Assembly: GCA_040793985.1 (NCBI GenBank)
Contig: JBFNJI010000006.1
Coordinates: forward strand, 1-64,000
Direction: 5' to 3'
DNA length: 64,000 bases
From: Thiodiazotropha sp040793985
Lineage (GTDB): Bacteria; Pseudomonadota; Gammaproteobacteria; Chromatiales; Chromatiaceae
In this document: in pieces, positions 56,266-63,689 of the stretch
How the letters are laid out: each line of letters opens with the position of its first letter
How positions within the stretch are numbered: the stretch's first letter is position 1
Made by a program: the position numbers and the translations under genes
The notes under the pieces: generated by a model
Told to the model about the DNA's origin: nothing
Databases searched by the model: none
Seen by the model: only the letters and a program-made list of their open reading frames with translations

Positions 56266-57446
56266 CAGACCACCTCGAGTCGATAACCGACACAGGGATC
56301 GACACTGTTGATGAAAAGGTCGGCATACTCAGTCAGCAGCGGGGCTTCCACCGCGGGGAGAGAACCCAAGCCTTTCGCAACCACTCCCCGGGGATGAAAA
56401 TTCCACTCCGTCGGCGCCAAAATCTGGTATTTGGCTATCTTCTCCTTCTCCACCACCACGCGGTGAATCAAGCGTCCCCGGGCCGCTTCCACTTCACCCA
56501 ATCCCACCGTCTCGGCCATGTTTGGGTTTTTCCGTTCCCCGTCAATCTGATCCTCGCTCAATTTCCCGAGTTGAGCACGCAGCCGTCCCGGTAAGGAGGC
56601 CAGCTCCAACAGCCTCGCCACCATGCGGGTCATCAGCCCGAAACCATAGCGTCTGCTCAGTCTTCGCATCAGGGGATGTGAGGCCATTCGGGTCAGGGAT
56701 GTGGTCTCCAACTGCGCGCCCTTCCACTCTGGCGCGGCGATAAATCTATCGGCATCCTCTTCCGCCAGGCGCCTGCTGAGCGCCTGCGGATCGATGTTGG
56801 GCAGGGGATGTGAACCGGCATCGGCCAGACGCCCCGCCTGCCGATCCCTGATCCGTCGCAGCAGTATAGCCGAGGGTGTCGATGTCTGATCGAGCCAGCG
56901 ATCGAACACCTCAAGCGTGGCAAAGGCATACCATTCTGCGGGAGGGACTGTGAAGACAGCGTCCGCTGCGGTCCTTGCTATCATATCGATGACCGACCCG
57001 AATCTTTCGCCGTCCAGCATCAAAACCGGCCTCAGGGTGAACGGCCCGCCATCCCCGAAACAGGCCTTTTTAGCCGTTGGCAACAGGGTAGACATTGACC
57101 TTATCAGCTGACGATCTACCGGCTGCTCAACAAATTTGGTCCAGTCGATGAGCAGACGCCAGAGATGCTCGCGGGCAGTCTCCACATTGACAAGCATCCT
57201 TTCGGCCAGCTCGATTCTGACATCGCCGTCCATTCCCGTCGCCTGTCGGCAGGCCTGAGCCGCCGCACAGGCCTGCGCCGTGGCACAGACACTGTAGAGC
57301 ATGGGCACCAGGGTGAGCAGTTCATTTACCGATTTACCCTCGAATTGTGTGGTCAGCTGCAGCGGGCGGCTGGAGCTGATTGCCACCTTTTCCACGCGTT
57401 GCTGACCACGATGGAGTGCTATGAGAATCTCGCCTTCGACGCTCAC
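56265..57446 (-). CDS. hupK: hydrogenase assembly protein HupK (HoxV-like)
   Basis: This 393-residue relative of the [NiFe] large subunit acts in assembly of the uptake enzyme in rhizobia and Ralstonia. The N-terminal cysteine region is degenerate (SVCATAQACAAAQAC) and the C-terminal motif is reduced to DPCVGY, so it cannot hold the full NiFe site but may carry the Fe(CN)2CO precursor. The HRVVVEKEKIAKYQILAPTEWNFHPRG segment matches the large-subunit family. It overlaps both neighbours by 1-4 bases. Confidence 0.9.
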   Translation of the reverse strand: MSVEGEILIALHRGQQRVEKVAISSSRPLQLTTQFEGKSVNELLTLVPMLYSVCATAQACAAAQACRQATGMDGDVRIELAERMLVNVETAREHLWRLLIDWTKFVEQPVDRQLIRSMSTLLPTAKKACFGDGGPFTLRPVLMLDGERFGSVIDMIARTAADAVFTVPPAEWYAFATLEVFDRWLDQTSTPSAILLRRIRDRQAGRLADAGSHPLPNIDPQALSRRLAEEDADRFIAAPEWKGAQLETTSLTRMASHPLMRRLSRRYGFGLMTRMVARLLELASLPGRLRAQLGKLSEDQIDGERKNPNMAETVGLGEVEAARGRLIHRVVVEKEKIAKYQILAPTEWNFHPRGVVAKGLGSLPAVEAPLLTEYADLFINSVDPCVGYRLEVV

Positions 57447-58021
57447 TGCTCAATATCCTTCCCGTAATCGAGTTTTCCGCGAAGCAGATCGCGTCGACTC
57501 AGGGGTTGCTGTAAACGCTGCTCGAGGGGTGCGCGCACTTCCGCATCGCCCGCCTCTGTTTCCGATTCACCTTCCCAGCGGCGTTTGATCTCACTTTCCC
57601 GCATGGAAACGTCATCCCGATGTTGCGGACACATCAGGGCATCCATCACCGCTTCGGCCGTGGCCACCGCGGTCTCCTGATCGACAAACTCGAATACCGG
57701 AGAAAACAGAGAACACATTTGATAGCGGCCTATTCCCTCCTCCTCGCCTAGGATGAACTCATAGGGGCCGGAGGGCATCTGGTAGAGCGTCTTGTCACCC
57801 AACCGCAATGCTTTCCAGCTGTCCCCCTCCGACGGCAGCAGCATCAGGTTCATGAACCAGGGTGTAATCAAGACACCGAGACGGCAGCCGTTCCACGCTT
57901 GAAACCCGACCGCTTCCACCTCCAGCTTGGGATTGAGCAGCGGAAGGCCTTGCATGCGTTGCTGTTGAATATGACGAAACTGGCGTTCCAGGCCTTCGAT
58001 GAGATAGTCGGGACAGATCAC
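57443..58021 (-). CDS. hupJ: hydrogenase assembly chaperone HupJ (HybE/HoxT family)
   Basis: This 192-residue protein of the HybE family has the conserved WNGCRLGVLITPWFMNLMLLP core and the LPSGxxEF-like MPSGPYEFILG. HybE-type chaperones bind the Tat-exported small subunit before export, which predicts a membrane uptake hydrogenase elsewhere. The C-terminal third is charged and less conserved, with LSRRDLLRG near the end. It overlaps hupI and hupK by 4 bases each. Confidence 0.9.
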   Translation of the reverse strand: MICPDYLIEGLERQFRHIQQQRMQGLPLLNPKLEVEAVGFQAWNGCRLGVLITPWFMNLMLLPSEGDSWKALRLGDKTLYQMPSGPYEFILGEEEGIGRYQMCSLFSPVFEFVDQETAVATAEAVMDALMCPQHRDDVSMRESEIKRRWEGESETEAGDAEVRAPLEQRLQQPLSRRDLLRGKLDYGKDIEQ

Positions 58022-58245
58022 TTTGCTTCCCTCACCACCATGAAGTCGCTCTTGTTACCGTCGCAATTGGGACAACTCCAGTACTCCGGCAGTTGGGAGA
58101 AGGGTGTCCCAGGGGCTATTTGCCAATAGGCATCGCCGGCGGCAGGATCGTAGATATACCAGCAGATTTTACACTCCAACCGGCTCTCTTCCTGGATCTT
58201 TTGGTCATCGCCACCATAGGACCCGGCAAAGAAATCACCACTCAC
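58018..58245 (-). CDS. hupI: hydrogenase-associated rubredoxin (HupI/HoxR)
   Basis: This 75-residue rubredoxin has the Fe(Cys)4 motifs CKICWYIYDP and CPNCDGNKSDF. The N-terminal ~20 residues precede the usual rubredoxin core. Cluster-linked rubredoxins protect hydrogenase assembly under oxygen in Ralstonia and Rhizobium. It overlaps hupH and hupJ by 4 bases each. Confidence 0.93.
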   Translation of the reverse strand: MSGDFFAGSYGGDDQKIQEESRLECKICWYIYDPAAGDAYWQIAPGTPFSQLPEYWSCPNCDGNKSDFMVVREAK

Positions 58246-59111
58246 CGGTATGCCTCCATGATTTCGTTGAGGCGCTGTGCGCTTTCCTGTATATCCTCAT
58301 GGGCGGCGGCAGCGACCTCCGGTACGCCACCGATCTCGAGGGTGTTGAGAATATTCTTGTCCTGAGAGTTGAAATATTGCACCCACCAGACGTTTTGCAC
58401 GGCGGTGCTGGAGATACGGCAGTTGCCATAGCCTCTGGAGAGTATGGTAAGAGGCCCCTGCCCCAGACGCTCGATAAGGAAAGCGAGGTCCTGCTCGGTT
58501 TGCGGCAACAGGGTGAGATTGATGACATGACTCTCCTTGCCAGGTCTGTGTTCAGCCACCTTGTCATTGATCTCTGCCAACAGCGCCGGGGCATTCACTA
58601 CCCCATCGGGTATAGAATCGAGTTGGGTTTCGACACGATGGGAGGCATCGTTGAAGACGTGACGGCGACAGAGCCTCGGCACCCGAGCCACCTCGATGGC
58701 GTCCGATCTGGGCTTGCCCAGACGATCGAAGTATCTGACCCGCCAGATACCCGCCATCACCGACTCCTGGATTCTGGCGCTCGTCTGCTCACCGCGAAAC
58801 ACCATGCTCACCTCGCCCTCGCCCAGCACCTGATCCACCAGCCCCCGATTCTCCTCGTCAAGATGCGTGATTTCGACGATTTCAGGTTTCCCATCCTTGA
58901 TCCGGGACTGTAATTGCAGAATCCTGTCCAGCTCGGACAGAGCCGACATGCCACTATCGAGGTTCCTGACCTGCTCCGGCTCTGGTACCTCGGGGGTACG
59001 GAAGGTCGACATCTCATCCGGGAGTTGCATGATATCGAGGTCTGCCCCGTCCGCTTCCCCCGGCTGTGAACCAGGACCTTTGACCTTAATGGGTAGGTTG
59101 ATATCGATCAT
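58242..59111 (-). CDS. hupH: hydrogenase expression/formation protein HupH (HoxQ)
   Basis: This 289-residue protein belongs to the HupH/HyaF/HoxQ family required for small-subunit maturation in O2-exposed uptake systems. Recognisable segments are VLGEGEVS (near residue 95), IQESVMAGIWRVRYFD, and a C-terminal block with RGYGNCRISSTAVQNVWWVQYFNSQD, broken here only by its cysteine. The ATG at 59111 is chosen over a far-upstream one that would run into hupG. It follows hupG by 31 bases. Confidence 0.92.
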   Translation of the reverse strand: MIDINLPIKVKGPGSQPGEADGADLDIMQLPDEMSTFRTPEVPEPEQVRNLDSGMSALSELDRILQLQSRIKDGKPEIVEITHLDEENRGLVDQVLGEGEVSMVFRGEQTSARIQESVMAGIWRVRYFDRLGKPRSDAIEVARVPRLCRRHVFNDASHRVETQLDSIPDGVVNAPALLAEINDKVAEHRPGKESHVINLTLLPQTEQDLAFLIERLGQGPLTILSRGYGNCRISSTAVQNVWWVQYFNSQDKNILNTLEIGGVPEVAAAAHEDIQESAQRLNEIMEAYR

Positions 59112-59142
59112 GTCGGAAATACTCTCCTTAGACCTGTTAAAA

Positions 59143-59568
59143 CTAATAACAGCGATCTGCTGCGCTGACGACAGGGATCTTGAAACTTGGCGTGGCGGCT
59201 GGTTGGGCACGCAGCAGGTTTTCAATCTCGGTGCGGTAGACGTCCCAATCCCGCATCCGTGAAATCGCACCCACATAGGCACCATCCTTCAACATCACCA
59301 GTGCCGGCCAGGCGTCGAAGGGAAAACGGGCATGCAGCTGACGCTCGCTCTCGCGCTCGACCACGGCAAGTTGAAATCGATCACCGAACTCGGCCTTTAA
59401 CAGCGGCAACACCACCGCCACATCGTTAGCCTCGGGAAACTGCGACGGATTCTCTGTAAAAAAGAGCAGTGTATGCTGATGGGTACGGACAAAATCATCG
59501 AGTGATTTCTCATTCACAGTGGGAATGGACTTGTTTTCGATGAGATCTCTGATCAGGGACGATGACAT
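59143..59568 (-). CDS. hupG: hydrogenase accessory thioredoxin-like protein HupG (HoxO/HyaE)
   Basis: This 141-residue protein has a thioredoxin fold without the CxxC motif, typical of the HyaE/HoxO/HupG family, which binds the small-subunit Tat signal. Typical segments are HTLLFFTENPSQFPEANDVAVVLP and FDAWPALVMLKDGAYVGAISRMRDW, here interrupted at usual positions. It follows hupF by 12 bases. Confidence 0.92.
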   Translation of the reverse strand: MSSSLIRDLIENKSIPTVNEKSLDDFVRTHQHTLLFFTENPSQFPEANDVAVVLPLLKAEFGDRFQLAVVERESERQLHARFPFDAWPALVMLKDGAYVGAISRMRDWDVYRTEIENLLRAQPAATPSFKIPVVSAADRCY

Positions 59569-59580
59569 AGAGGACTCCTG

Positions 59581-59883
59581 CTATTTGGCCGACCGAAGAT
59601 GTTCCGGTAACTGGGGTTCGCGATTAACCAGGTCGCTGAACAGATGATCGATATCGTGCTCACCCCGGAGCGTGAGATTGAGGGCTTGCAGCGCCTGCGC
59701 TATCTCCCTCGCGCTCTCCTCACTCAATACCTCACGGGCGCTATCGAGAAACACCAATAACCAGCTGCCGATTCTCTGCTCACCCACGAGCAAGGTATCC
59801 ACAAGACGGGTTTCACCCATCCCCTCGCAGACCGCGTACCCCTGTTGCTTCGACACCACCTGCATTGGCACACCGATGCACAC
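59581..59883 (-). CDS. hupF: HypC-like hydrogenase chaperone HupF (HoxL)
   Basis: This 100-residue HypC paralogue begins MCIGVPMQV with Cys2 and has a C-terminal extension absent from HypC. In rhizobia HupF protects and assists the uptake large subunit under oxygen. It starts with GTG and its first base is the last base of the hupD TAG stop, so translation is coupled. Confidence 0.94.
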   Translation of the reverse strand: MCIGVPMQVVSKQQGYAVCEGMGETRLVDTLLVGEQRIGSWLLVFLDSAREVLSEESAREIAQALQALNLTLRGEHDIDHLFSDLVNREPQLPEHLRSAK

Positions 59884-60602
59884 TACTGTTCACCTTTACT
59901 GCGGTATTTTTCGAGATGGGCATCCAGGTTCACGCTGAATGCGCAGTGCTCCAGGGATACCGGACGATAGGCAGGTCTGAAACCGGATGAGGCCAGCACC
60001 CTCGCATCACCGACACGACAGGCCTGCCGGGGCGATGGCCGTTCAGTCTCATAACGCTCGATATCGGCAATGGCCCCCTGTTGTGCGGTATCCGGCACCA
60101 TGGGGGTGTCACGGCGTCTCGCCTCGATGCCGAAGTCCGAAAGGTAGTCCAAAACCATGGCGATGGCGGGTTCGATTTGGTCGCGCACGGCTTGGTGCAG
60201 ACTGCCGCCATAGTCTTCCAGCTCAACCGGCTGCACCCCCACCAGGAGTAGATGCCGTGGATAGTCGCCAAGCATCTCCGCCATAGCCAGAACCTCTTGA
60301 AAGCCTGTCTGGTGCAGACTCACCTTCTTCGCGCCCAGGAATTTGGGCACTTCATCGCCTTCGACCCGCTTCAGGCTGCCACCGGGGAGACCGTAGTCAA
60401 CGGCATCGAAGACCACTAAAATATCGGACTCTCGGATATGCTGTACGAGATAGATACCCTGGGTACCACCATCGAGGAGACGCACGTTTGCGGGAAAACG
60501 GTAGTTTCTCTGCAGAGATTCCAAGGCGCGCACACCAAATCCTTCATCCGCCCAGAGCAGGTTGCCTATACCGAGGATCAGTACATCGGGTAAATTGGAC
60601 AT
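59883..60602 (-). CDS. hupD: hydrogenase maturation endopeptidase HupD
   Basis: This 239-residue protease removes the C-terminal peptide of the uptake large subunit after nickel insertion. It has the LILGIGNLLWADEGFGVRALE motif with nickel-sensing Glu and Asp, and HQTGFQEVLAMAE with the conserved histidine. About 60 residues after the protease core (from ARRRDTPMVPD on) have no obvious counterpart in typical ~160-200 residue members. The ATG at 60602 has GGAG upstream and lies ~30 bases after the predicted sigma-54 start; the longer frame from 60659 would start upstream of that promoter's transcript. Confidence 0.93.
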   Translation of the reverse strand: MSNLPDVLILGIGNLLWADEGFGVRALESLQRNYRFPANVRLLDGGTQGIYLVQHIRESDILVVFDAVDYGLPGGSLKRVEGDEVPKFLGAKKVSLHQTGFQEVLAMAEMLGDYPRHLLLVGVQPVELEDYGGSLHQAVRDQIEPAIAMVLDYLSDFGIEARRRDTPMVPDTAQQGAIADIERYETERPSPRQACRVGDARVLASSGFRPAYRPVSLEHCAFSVNLDAHLEKYRSKGEQ

Positions 60603-60921
60603 TTCTGGCTCCGGCAGCATGGCGGAAGATAGAGTCCCTGGTTGCAAACCACGCGCCAATCTTTGTTATAGGGATTACCCATTGTTTTTAATAAGATTTT
60701 TTCTGTTGCAAATGAAAAGCCGGCCCTATAACTGAAAACTTGCTATCCAGTTTCTTGTTTTTTTGTAATATAAGTATCCAGCGAAAAATCTGGAAGCGAT
60801 TCAATAGCGCCTTTGACAAAAAATAGTGGGGCGTTTCAACACCAGGCGGCAGGACAATAGGAAAGCAGCTTTACACCAAACCACCTCCCTGCCTCGTCTG
60901 ACATGTTATAGAGAGAACAAT
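60603..60921. other. 319-bp divergent promoter region between hupD and bacteriohemerythrin genes
   Basis: It contains the sigma-54 promoter of the hup array at 60643-60658, an A/T-rich block (60680-60790) suited to IHF or activator binding, and the leader of the hemerythrin gene. No other gene is seen. Confidence 0.6.
60643..60658 (-). promoter_or_regulatory. sigma-54 promoter of the hup/hyp array
   Basis: The minus strand reads TGGCGCGTGGTTTGCA, matching TGGCACG-N4-TTGCW with one change and exact spacing. Predicted transcription starts near 60632, ~30 bases before hupD. The array itself encodes an NtrC-type activator (hoxA), so H2-dependent autoregulation is likely. Confidence 0.8.
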
Positions 60922-61329
60922 ATGCCAATCGTTACCTGGAGTGATGAATTCAGTATCAATGTCAAAGAGCTCGATGAGCAACACCAGAAAATGCTCGACA
61001 TTGTGAACAAGCTGCATCAAGCGGTTGAGGAGTGTAGAGAGCAGGAGATTCTTTATCGTCTTTTGACTGAATTGTATCAACACACTCAGCTGCACTTCTC
61101 CACGGAAGACGAGTTGATGAAGAAATACAACTTTCCGGGATTTGAGCAGCACCGGCATGAACACAGGGTACTGCTGCAGCACCTTGGCAATCTGGTAGAG
61201 GGTGTCTCCAACGGAAAAAATCCCACATTCCGCTCCGACTACGATGTCTCCTCAGACTGGGTGCTCATCCATATTTTCAAAAGCGATAAGGATCTCGGCC
61301 TTTTTCTCAATGACCTGGGAGTGTTCTGA
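60922..61329 (+). CDS. bacteriohemerythrin
   Basis: This 135-residue four-helix protein binds O2 at a non-haem di-iron site. The ligand pattern is present: DEFSINVKELDEQHQKML (His, Glu), HTQLHFSTEDELM (His, Glu), FEQHRHEHRVLL (two His), and a final WVLIHIFKSDKDLG (His, Asp). The ATG at 60922 matches the family start MPIVTW. It is divergent from hupD. Hemerythrins store or shuttle oxygen in microaerobic bacteria; any link to hydrogenase is by position only. Confidence 0.94.
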   Translation: MPIVTWSDEFSINVKELDEQHQKMLDIVNKLHQAVEECREQEILYRLLTELYQHTQLHFSTEDELMKKYNFPGFEQHRHEHRVLLQHLGNLVEGVSNGKNPTFRSDYDVSSDWVLIHIFKSDKDLGLFLNDLGVF

Positions 61330-61836
61330 GACGGCTTGAGAAGACCCTCTCTAGTGCGATATGCAAGATGAGTCGCTGAAAAGTATTTTTCTTGGCTTCA
61401 CTAAAAAGGCGGGAGAGCACAGCTCTCCCGCCCCATCTTCTACGCAATACCGAAGCTATCGTACCCTTGCATACAGCTTGATTTCACAACCCTAGCGCAG
61501 GTCCCGATACCTCGGCTTCGACGATTATTGCATCGGATATCTCTCTCCTATTCTGTTCATTAAGGTTTGTAAACGTGTTGCCTCAACTACTGCCAGAGGT
61601 AACAACCATTCCCTTTCAAGATGTATACCAACAGGGCGGCCTCAATACCTCACCATAAACATCCGCATGGTCACTGGTAACTGCCTGGAAATCTTTAAGA
61701 TTATCCAACATGCCATGTGCCGCCTGGGAAGCCGCTGGAGAATAGCTGATTGAGGTGTGCAGTTTATGAACACAACCCCGTGAATATTTGGCACAGCCTG
61801 ATTCGGCACAAAATCCAGGACAACGACACTCCCCTG
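61330..61836. other. 507-bp intergenic region
   Basis: It contains a strong minus-strand terminator (61402-61432). A short minus-strand frame ending near 61616 has a Cys-containing start (CPGFCAESGCAKYSRGC), but it overlaps the cytochrome gene and has no recognised family, so it is not called. Confidence 0.5.
61402..61432 (-). terminator. intrinsic terminator (minus strand)
   Basis: GGCGGGAGAGC and GCTCTCCCGCC pair perfectly around three bases, followed on the minus strand by TTTTT. It probably ends the cytochrome transcript; on the plus strand it could also help end the hemerythrin transcript, without a T-tract. Confidence 0.7.
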
Positions 61837-62586
61837 TCATTTTGCGGACGATCTTATCCCAGCCGGGGGATCCACAGGCATCGGCACCCCCGTGATATCC
61901 AGCGACATGATCCAATTCACCAGTTCGGCCGCATCCTCCCTTTTCAGGGCCACGTTGGGCGGCATAAACTGCATATTGACGTTTTCCCAGACCTTCTGGT
62001 TACCCTGAGTACCCTGAATTATCGACTCCAGCAACCTGTCCATGCTATCGGACCTGTCCTTGTAGTGGGCAGCAATCTCTCTGAAGGAGGGGGCGAGCGG
62101 AATCACCCGAGACTCCTTCACCGGATCAATTCGATGACAGATCGTACAACCGCTCACTGTGGAGAGGGTCAGCATCCTATCGTGCTGCGCTAGTTTCTCC
62201 GCCAATACCGGATCGATCTCAAGCTCCAGTATCCAGTGAACCAACGCCGATGCATTTTCTCGAGACACGTTTACATTCGGCGGCATAAACCGCATGCCGA
62301 TCTCACCGCTCCATGCCTGATCCTGATAGACCGTGCCATGCAACACCCGATCAAGCAATCGATTGAAGGCTGTACCATCCTCTTTGTAGCGCAGGGCGAT
62401 CTCCTGGTAACTTGGCGCAAGGGGCAAACCTTCGCGACTGGTGTCGGGCGTCACCTTATGACATATGAAACAACCGGATGTGTTTGCCAATGCCAACATC
62501 TGCTGATCCTTTGCCTCTGATGCCGGAACCAAAAAGATTGCCACCACTGCAAATATGCCGGTTAAAGACAACTTCAGCCTGACCAT
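61837..62586 (-). CDS. diheme c-type cytochrome
   Basis: This 249-residue periplasmic cytochrome has a signal peptide (cleavage near PASEAKD) and two haem motifs, CFICH (39-43) and CTICH (147-151). The two halves are homologous: each has a haem, an LPLAPSYQEIA or IPLAPSFREIA segment, and a MRFMPPNV or MQFMPPNV loop with the likely distal methionine (Met101 and its equivalent). It therefore arose by internal duplication of a cytochrome c551-like unit. The electron partner is unknown. Confidence 0.9.
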   Translation of the reverse strand: MVRLKLSLTGIFAVVAIFLVPASEAKDQQMLALANTSGCFICHKVTPDTSREGLPLAPSYQEIALRYKEDGTAFNRLLDRVLHGTVYQDQAWSGEIGMRFMPPNVNVSRENASALVHWILELEIDPVLAEKLAQHDRMLTLSTVSGCTICHRIDPVKESRVIPLAPSFREIAAHYKDRSDSMDRLLESIIQGTQGNQKVWENVNMQFMPPNVALKREDAAELVNWIMSLDITGVPMPVDPPAGIRSSAK

Positions 62587-62950
62587 TTATCTGTCTCCCC
62601 TGGTTGGAATTATGCTGAGCTTATCGGCTTGGTTAATCACCTTAATACGATAGCAACAACTGTGCCTGCAATATAATGGCCCTCCTCGATTCCCCTACCG
62701 CACGACGGTGTCTGAGCGACAATAGACTGGTGCATTGAAATGGGCCCATCAACATCCTGTTAATCCTGATAATTTTGGGGCCGGTATTGTTCAAAAACGA
62801 AAGAGAATGTTCCATTAGTGAACATTCATACCTGTAACAGGGTAGTTCATGTTCAACCCCAGCAAGGCTGTTGCACGACTCAAGCGAATGGCACGGAGAA
62901 TGCTTTTTTATTCATTCGTAGGATGACCCGACAATAGAGAGAGTGTTGAT
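62587..62950. other. 364-bp intergenic region with one dyad
   Basis: Divergent between the cytochrome and the ExbB-like gene. Apart from the dyad at 62805-62827 no promoter, repeat or gene stands out. Confidence 0.5.
62805..62827. promoter_or_regulatory. 8-base inverted repeat, possible operator
   Basis: GAATGTTC and GAACATTC are perfect arms separated by seven bases, 124 bases before the ExbB-like gene. Such a symmetric site suits a dimeric regulator, identity unknown. Confidence 0.3.
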
Positions 62951-63685
62951 TTGCGACAGGCTGACGCAACCTATACCCCATTTCTTCAGTGGTTGTTGCT
63001 GTTTGGGATCGTGCTTTTTGTCAGCTGGCTGCTCTGGGACCAGGGGTTGTTGCAAGCCGCCCTGCTGTCAGATCCCACGCGCATCACCCTGATCATACTG
63101 CTACTGTTCTCTATCGCCACCGCGCACTGCGCGGTAAGGACGCTGTTGTTGTCCCAGGAGCAGACTGCCCTCGACAAGATTATCCGGTTTGTAACCGCCA
63201 ATCCGCCAGCTGTGGGCAGTAACCGCTGGTGGATAGACAATAGTCTACCCGCGAAAGAGTCCCTCGCCGGCCAGATGATTGCAGGGCTGGCCGGCAACAG
63301 CGGCAACGCTCACATCCAACCCAAGATGGAGGGTCATCTGCTGGCCCAGGTAATGGCTGAGCAGGCTAGAGGCCAACATGAGATTGGCTGGTTCATCTGC
63401 GGACTGCTGGTAAAACTCGGACTGCTTGGCACGGTTGTCGGATTCGTCCTGATGCTGGCGCCGGTAGCTGAATTGGAATCATTCGACCTATCCGATATTC
63501 AGGGACTGTTGCAGCGTATGACAACAGGCATGGGGGTAGCTCTGAATACCACCCTGATGGGACTCAGCTGCAGCATGCTGCTCGGTATGCAATATCTGAT
63601 GCTTGATCGCGCGGCGGACCGGCTGGTGGCCGAAACCGTTCAATTCAGCGAAAACCTGTTCAGAGCAGCCGGCAGGGAAGCATAG
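62951..63685 (+). CDS. MotA/TolQ/ExbB-family ion-channel protein
   Basis: This 244-residue inner-membrane protein has four likely membrane segments: about 12-28, 43-62, 147-170 (WFICGLLVKLGLLGTVVGFVLML) and 195-215 (GMGVALNTTLMGLSCSMLLGM). The last two form the conserved proton-channel core with the GLLGTVVG and ALNTTLMGL signatures. Translation appears to begin at TTG 62951 after AGAGAGAG; no in-frame ATG or GTG is better placed. The next gene, five bases on, encodes an ExbD/TolR-like partner. What process the channel powers is not evident from this window. Confidence 0.82.
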   Translation: MRQADATYTPFLQWLLLFGIVLFVSWLLWDQGLLQAALLSDPTRITLIILLLFSIATAHCAVRTLLLSQEQTALDKIIRFVTANPPAVGSNRWWIDNSLPAKESLAGQMIAGLAGNSGNAHIQPKMEGHLLAQVMAEQARGQHEIGWFICGLLVKLGLLGTVVGFVLMLAPVAELESFDLSDIQGLLQRMTTGMGVALNTTLMGLSCSMLLGMQYLMLDRAADRLVAETVQFSENLFRAAGREA

Positions 63686-63689
63686 ACCC

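Noticed and set aside
60603..60659. A longer HupD starting at 60659
   Set aside because: That start overlaps the sigma-54 promoter and precedes the predicted transcript start. The ATG at 60602 has a ribosome-binding site and fits homologue starts.
60700..60735. A second sigma-54-like sequence (GCAAATGAAAAGCCGG on the plus strand)
   Set aside because: It lacks the final A of the GCCA (TGGC) block and the motif at 60643-60658 is far better.
61616..61915. Cys-containing minus-strand frame after the cytochrome gene
   Set aside because: It overlaps the cytochrome coding region, has no ribosome-binding site and no recognised family.
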